A DNA stretch of 64,000 nt from Amaranthus tricolor. Taxonomy: Eukaryota; Streptophyta; Magnoliopsida; Caryophyllales; Amaranthaceae. Position 1 is the first letter of the stretch; every line of letters begins with the position of its first letter. Below, piece by piece: positions 56,374 to 64,000 of this stretch. The translations under genes and the position numbers were made by a program. The notes under the pieces were generated by a model. It ran no database searches. It had not been told where the DNA came from and saw only the letters and a list, made by a program, of their open reading frames with translations. The DNA lies in contig NC_080058.1 in the NCBI RefSeq assembly GCF_026212465.1, positions 18,784,299 through 18,848,298 of the forward strand, read 5' to 3'.

Positions 56374-57343
56374 CTAGACCTGGGAAAATTTGATCCGACC
56401 CGAAAATGAACACGGGACCCGACCCGACAAAACCCGAACCCGACCGACCCAAAAGCGACTTAATCTGAAACATGACCGACCCGATAATTACCCGACCGAA
56501 AATGACCCGACCGGAAACCGACCCGTTTTGACCGATTTAATATCAATTTTTAGAGTAATTTCAATGTTAGAATTCATTTCAAATAAAATTTTAGTTTTCA
56601 AAGTATCTCAACATATTGAGTATATCACTTGAACCCTAAAACTCATCAATAGATCTCAAAAAACACGTATTTAACGTCTTTTTAGCCATCGTAATTATTT
56701 TTCTTTAAAAACAGGACGTTATAATCATCTTAATTGAATACATGTATCTTGTTAAATCAGTCAAATGAGTTTTTAATTCTTCTACATTTCAGTAAGCAAA
56801 TCAATATAATTTATACGAACGTTTCGCACGTTTGAATGAGCTTTTCAAAAAACGAATGTCGCTACCCTAAATTATAAAACGCTTATCTTATAAGACGAAA
56901 TAAGTACTTAGTTAGTTGTATATCTTTCCAACATGAAAATTGTGAAAATAATTTTAACGTCATTTTTATCTAACGTTACAATTATAATAACAAAATAACT
57001 TTTATAAAGCGCGTATCTTACAAGTCTTTCAAAATAAGTATTAATTCCCCTATTTTTCTTGCAATTAAATGAACCTGACATACCAACTATTTTTTAAAAA
57101 TCGTACATGTAATTTCTCTAATGATTTTTTTTAGACATTTTAATGATTTTTTTTTTATGTTGAATTAGTCGATTGGATATTCTAATGTTTTATGGTAACC
57201 CGTTGGGTCAATCCGAACCTACCCGAAACCCAGAGTGATCCGACCTGAAACTGACCTGATCCGAAACTGACCCGACTCGAAAATGATCCGACCGAAATTG
57301 ATCCGACCCAAAACCCGACCGACCGACCGTTTTCCCAGGTCTA
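56374..57343. mobile_element. Non-autonomous hAT element, 970 bp
   Basis: The ends are exact 14-bp inverted repeats: TAGACCTGGGAAAA at 56374 and TTTTCCCAGGTCTA ending at 57343. The flanks are an identical 8-bp target duplication, ATTACAAC (56366-56373 and 57344-57351), the length made by hAT transposases. Both subterminal arms are packed with GACCCGACC/GATCCGACC motifs; the middle is AT-rich and has no transposase. The open frame at 56390-56632 only translates the motif array and is not a gene. Confidence 0.92.
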
Positions 57344-57351
57344 ATTACAAC
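57344..57351. repeat. Right 8-bp target duplication of the hAT element
   Basis: ATTACAAC, identical to 56366-56373. Confidence 0.92.
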
Positions 57352-57412
57352 TGATACGGTGGTTGCCATTTTTGTTTAGTTATTTGGTAAAAGCACGGAC
57401 TTTATGTTTCTC

Positions 57413-57430
57413 TCCCCACAGACGGCGCCA
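57413..57430 (-). promoter_or_regulatory. Ty3/gypsy (Tat/Ogre-type) primer binding site
   Basis: Minus strand TGGCGCCGTCTGTGGGGA, three bases after an LTR-like end AGCAGAAACA (57434). This site is typical of plant Tat/Ogre elements. About 40 bp downstream a start-like AAAAATGGCAACCACC occurs, but its frame closes after a few codons once the hAT insertion is discounted. Confidence 0.8.
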
Positions 57431-57472
57431 AATTGTTTCTGCTAAGAAACTGTCAAATTTTTAAATGAGACT

Positions 57473-59250
57473 TTAAGAGAAAAGTACCTTTGAATTAAGA
57501 CCCGCAGGTTTATGTTTACAAAAGGAACATCGGGCTCTTGGGTTGTTCTTGGTGTAAACTTCCTTCTCTTCCTCTAAGACCCTCTTTCCCTTCTTATTGG
57601 AAGAAGAGGGTACATCAACGACTAGGCCCGGAACAACTACCTTGGGCTCCCGGCTTTTATTCCAAGCATTTTCTGCTGGATGGGTACAGCTTCAAAAATG
57701 GTGTCAAAAGACTTGGAGGAAGCTTCCTTGTCCTCGTCTTCAACCATAATCAGATTGTCCGGTGTAGGAGCAGCAGCAGCGGCTTTGGCCTTAGTCTTGG
57801 CCTTGCTCTTCTTCCTTGTCTGTTTAGCAGGCTTGGTCCTGCTTGAAAGCTCATCGGGAGGAAGAATCTCCTTTCTCTTTTCGAGCAAAACCCGAGCTTC
57901 CTAATGACTCAAGGCCTCAGCAATGAGTCCTATAAGAATAGAAGAAAAGAAATCAAAAGTTTGAAACTGAGATATGGAAAGTAACATCAAAGTTACTTAC
58001 TTTGGGGGGCTTTGGTAAAGGAGGTTGTGGATTGGCCGTTCTCAAAGATTTGCCATCAATTCCTTGTAAAGTTTGTGAAGTTCGCTCCTAGCAATCCCTG
58101 CAAAAGTGATCAGTTAGAAATCTATCATATATCGGAATTATAAGACGTACCTAAGCACTTACTCTTATCAACCTTCAAACTAATATCATAAGTAGACGGT
58201 AGCAGTTCGTTTTTGACATCCAACTTCTTGGGAATCCAATTCCTTTATACAAAAACCGGTTTTCGTTCATTTTGGTATATCGAACAATTATAGCCTCTTC
58301 CTGGGTACAAATGGGGACCACGTTATTAAATTCCTCCAGCTTTGGGTCAATGCCACAGCTCGTCTTGAAATTCCATCCTTGGCTATGATATAAGTATCTG
58401 AATTTTGTTCACAATCCCTTTTGGCTGTCTGGCAATTCCCCAACAAGCTTAAGAGATCTCCTGTGCGAGAAGGTAATCCAGTCAACAGCATGATTTTGGG
58501 AGTTACATAATTTCGCCCGAAAAATGTGACGAAAAGCCGTCAAGCTAGGATTCAACCCCATGATTCTACTTATTAAGAAAAAAGCATTCAGACAACCCCA
58601 AACGTTGGGGTATAACTCTGCAACGGTTATGTTAAAAAACTCCAAAACTTCACGGATGAAAGGATGTAAAGGAAACCTCATGCCTAAATCAAAGGTCGGT
58701 TCATAAACCGCTATACATTTGGGAGGAGGACATCTAACCGTGTTATATAGCCTAGGCTTAATGATATCATATCCGTCGAGCAAGCCTCACCTCCTTGCCA
58801 AACTTCTTCGATCACTTTCTAACAAAATTATAGTGGCAAGATCAATGAAATAATTTAGCGGGCCACCGTCGACAATGTAAAATGGGTGGGGAGGCTTTTC
58901 TGCGCTATTTCGGCGCGGTGGACATTCTTGTTCCGTCATCTTCTCTTTATCTTCATATACCATATCCAAAAGTTTAGGATCAATTCTTAAGTATCCTGGG
59001 GCAAACGCTAAAGAGACTTCCCAAGAGAAAGGAACTTTCTTTTCTAGGGGATAAATGGGCGAAGTATGAGACTTGTCATCGCTCAAAATCGATTCATAAT
59101 GCGGAGCCACTTGATAACTGGGGCTATCATCATCCGACTCATCATATTCGACTCTCTTCCTCTTAGAAGTTTTATTATCCGAGTCTACATTTAAATTAAA
59201 TTGGGGAATTACTTTACACAGTTCGTTATGTAAGGGGTCTCCAATTCACA
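57473..59250 (-). pseudogene. Spliced 'putative gypsy type transposon' (PF04195-like) frame, decayed
   Basis: The frame opens near 59250 (GDPLHNELCK), with a charged stretch SKRKRVEYDESDDDSPSY. It continues YPLEKKVPFSWEVSLAF, MRFPLHPFIREVLEFFN, YPNVWGCLNAF and CTQEEAIIVRYTKMNENR, a motif order I associate with the plant PF04195-type ORF1 carried by Ogre-like elements. Introns are visible: a donor after 58163 and a TTTTGCAG acceptor before 58097 join in phase; a second pair lies at 58000 and 57930. The last exon is Lys/Ala-rich (RKKSKAKTKAKAAAAA) and ends in CSFCKH and a stop at 57473-57475. Damage: in-frame TGA at 58787-58789, stops near 58409 and in exons 2 and 3, and several frameshifts. 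Function of the family is unknown. Remarkably, it lies upstream of the primer site on the same strand. Confidence 0.65.
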
Positions 59251-59574
59251 AGTCGATGCATTCAAACAACAAAATTGGGGTATATTGGATAGATAAAGAT
59301 CAAAGGCTATAAAAACAAAAATTATTTGAAGATCAACAAGAATAGTTTGAAGATCAATAGAAATTAATTGAAGATTAAACAAAAATTCAAGAAATTTATG
59401 AGAAAAAGAAAAAATAAGGGCATACCTGGTATGAACTTAACCAAGTATGAAATCTGTCAGAAAATCGCCGACTATCGGAGCTTCTCTCACTAGATTTCAA
59501 GTAGAAATTGCTAGAAAATTTCTCTCACTAGATGATTTTTGAAAGAGTGTTGAAAATAATTGGGTAGGTGAGCA

Positions 59575-59584
59575 TTTATAATGC
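59575..59584 (-). promoter_or_regulatory. TATA box upstream of the PF04195-like unit
   Basis: Minus strand GGCATTATAAATGCTC. Downstream come a non-coding leader, a CCAG/GTATGCC donor-like site near 59427 and a TTTTATAG acceptor-like site near 59309, before the coding exons. Confidence 0.5.
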
Positions 59585-59659
59585 CATAAAGGCTCTGACT
59601 TACACTATTCATCTTCATTATGAAACCTAACCATAGTACCTATCTCCAAATCAAACCAA

Positions 59660-60460
59660 ATTAAGTCAAATCTTGATAGTGGTCCGAATCATCAACAAAT
59701 CGGACCCCCTTATTGGCCCAACGTGAGAGTTGGACTCAAATCAAGCCAAGTCTTGATTATGGTCCAAGAGATCAACAAGTCGAACCCCCTTATTAGCCAA
59801 ACTTCAAGGTTGGAGCCAAATCAAGCCAAGTCTTGATAGTGGTCCGAGATATCAACAAGTTGGACCCCCTTATTGGCCCAACATAAGAGTTGGATTCAAA
59901 TCAAGCTAAGTCTTGATTATGGTCCGAGAGATCAACAAGTCGGACCCCCTTATTGGCCCAACCTGAGGGTTGGGGCCAAATCAAGCCTAGTGGTCCGAGA
60001 CATCAACAAGTCGAACCCCCTTATTACCCCAACAAGAGAGTTGGGGCCAAATCAAGCCAAGTCTTGATAATGGTCTGACACATCAACAAGTCGGACCCAC
60101 TTATTGGCCCAACAAGAAAGTTGGAGCCAAATCAAGTCAAGTCTTGATAGAGGTAAACATCTACAAGTCAGACCCAATTGGCCCTACATGAGAGTCGGAG
60201 CGAAATCAAGCAAGTCTTCATAGTCGTCTGATACATCAACAAGTCGAACCCCCCTTATTAGCCCAACCTAAGGGATGGGGCCAAATCAAGCCAAGTCTTG
60301 ATAGTGGTCCGAGACATCAACAGGTTTGACCCCCTTATTACCCCAACAAGAGAGTAGGGGCCAAATCAAGCCAATTCTTGATAGTGATCCGAGACATCAA
60401 CAAGTGTGACCCCCTTATTGGCCCAACAAGAGAGTTGGGACCAAATCAAGCAAAGTCTTA
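59660..60460. repeat. Minisatellite F, 80 bp x about 10
   Basis: CAAATCAAGCCAAGTCTTGA recurs every 80 bp (59737, 59817 and onward), followed by GTGGTCCGAGA-like, ACAAGTCGGACCCCCTTATT-like and GAGAGTTGG segments with drift. It lies just upstream of the TATA box at 59575-59584, in the position of an LTR U3 or promoter region. Short frames here (59873-60067, 60366-60612) only read the repeat. Confidence 0.92.
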
Positions 60461-63019
<2,559 letters not shown>

Positions 63020-63080
63020 ATTAGAGGGCCCCAATCTATTATTTTGCCCTGGACCCTGAAAAAGTCAGAGACGGTCCGAA
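63020..63080 (+). mobile_element. Possible hAT right-end scrap
   Basis: GGGCCCC followed by TTTTGCCCTGGACCC and GTCAGAGACGGTCCG resembles the GGGCCC...GACCGG right ends of plant hAT elements. No matching left end or 8-bp duplication was found. Confidence 0.25.
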
Positions 63081-63616
63081 ACTCACGGTGAAACAAATTC
63101 ATTCACTAGTGTAGGCTTCAGGGGTATAATAATATAATAAGATTAGATTAAGATGTTGGTGGACCAAATAGTACCTATGATCAATGTGTAAACATGGGTA
63201 AAGATCTTATGATGCAAAAATAATTCATTCTAGTATAGCTTGCATAAACAATCTAATCGAGTTAAAGTTAAATATAAAAACCGTTTAAAGAGTAACTTTG
63301 AGTTGGTGTACATTTTTATAATCTTTTGAGTTATTGTTAATTTTGCATTATCAACAACAACAATTTAAAGAGTGTTGCAATTAAGATTATCAAAACCAAG
63401 TTGCATAATAAAATATTTGGTGAGTATTTAAGTGATATTGTTGTAATTTATATTGAAATTGATTCATTTCAAAATTTGTTAACATAATATGCAGTTTTCA
63501 AAAATATGAAAACTCTGCCTTGACAACTAACATAAATAAAACATTATTAAATGTAATTTTTATTTTAATTTTAATTGTTGATCATACTTGATTTTTTTCA
63601 ATATTTGCCACCGCAC

Positions 63617-63664
63617 AAGGGTAGTTCTGAGACTGCGCAAAGTGCACAACTGCATAAGGCCCCT
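63617..63664 (+). mobile_element. Possible hAT left-end scrap
   Basis: CAAGGGTAGTTCTGAGACTG then GCGCAAAGTGCACAACTGC and GGCCCC resembles the CAGGGGCGG...GGGCCC left ends of plant hAT elements. The body would extend right, beyond or near the window end; nothing else is recognisable in 63665-64000. Confidence 0.3.
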
Positions 63665-64000
63665 AAACTTAAAAGGCGTCATATTAAAAACCATATTAGA
63701 ATAACATACTATTGTAGCAAAATAACTGGTAGGAATTTTATTTAACATATCAATGGCCATATGTTCAAAACCTATAAATTATTTTTTCTCCTTTTTTTTA
63801 TCTCTTTTCAAAACAACTCTTAACTTCCAAATATTTTATCTCACCTCATTTAATTGTTACACATTTATCAAATATCAATTATCACTAATTAATTAGGAGC
63901 ATATAAATAATCAACAATTTATTTTATAATTTTTCAACCCCTTCAAACTTTACTATTTTTATCATTAGTCATCAATCTATTACTATTTTTTCTCTTCCAT

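Noticed and set aside
57538..57904. Plus-strand frames of 102 and 74 codons
   Set aside because: Antisense of the Lys/Ala-rich last exon of the minus-strand PF04195-like unit; the Leu-rich appearance is the reverse of Lys/Glu codons.

Overview
The window is repeat-dense, AT-rich nuclear DNA from a flowering plant. The evidence is the element content: Ty1/copia elements primed by initiator-Met tRNA (TGGTATCAGAGC), a Tat/Ogre-type Ty3/gypsy primer site, hAT relics, a Helitron-like 3' end and long microsatellites. A dicot is likely, but the species cannot be named from sequence alone. I see no intact host protein gene and no RNA gene. The only host-gene-like sequence is a decayed Ulp1/SENP-type (C48) protease fragment at the left edge.

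Layout. 1-4.25 kb: C48 pseudogene exons on the minus strand, a possible SINE fragment and an almost perfect 1305-bp tandem duplication. 4.25-8.6 kb: microsatellites, a 132-bp duplication, a 2238-bp solo LTR with target duplication GGTTT, a Helitron-like 3' end, an eroded copia LTR/primer-site junction and a 100-N gap. 8.69-38.06 kb: the main feature, a head-to-tail array of 14 complete 2052-bp units plus a terminal LTR. Each unit is one copia LTR plus an internal region (minus strand) holding only gag and a protease fragment. The array is nearly identical from end to end and runs into the gap, so its true length is unknown. 38.06-42.83 kb: gene-free DNA with a 713-bp solo LTR (target duplication GAAGT). 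42.83-52.02 kb: a full-length but mutated SIRE/Maximus-like copia element, plus strand, with two 1464-bp LTRs. 52.1-52.8 kb: a hAT transposase fossil. 53.4-54.1 kb: a 612-bp solo LTR (target duplication AACTA) related to the 713-bp one. 54.1-60.5 kb: minus-strand Tat/Ogre-like material with a chain of unrelated minisatellites, a 970-bp non-autonomous hAT element with 8-bp target duplication, a primer binding site, and upstream of it a spliced, decayed reading frame resembling the 'putative gypsy type transposon' family. 60.5-64 kb: AT-rich DNA with a 119-bp AT microsatellite and two hAT-end-like scraps.

How the parts work together. In each array unit an LTR supplies a TATA promoter, inside a perfect inverted repeat, that would drive the gag frame of the next internal region. 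Gag is separated from the protease segment by a single in-frame TGA, and integrase, reverse transcriptase and RNase H are absent. The array is therefore non-autonomous and would need enzymes supplied by another element. The intact LTR-internal-LTR periodicity fits unequal crossing-over or concatemerised one-LTR circles.
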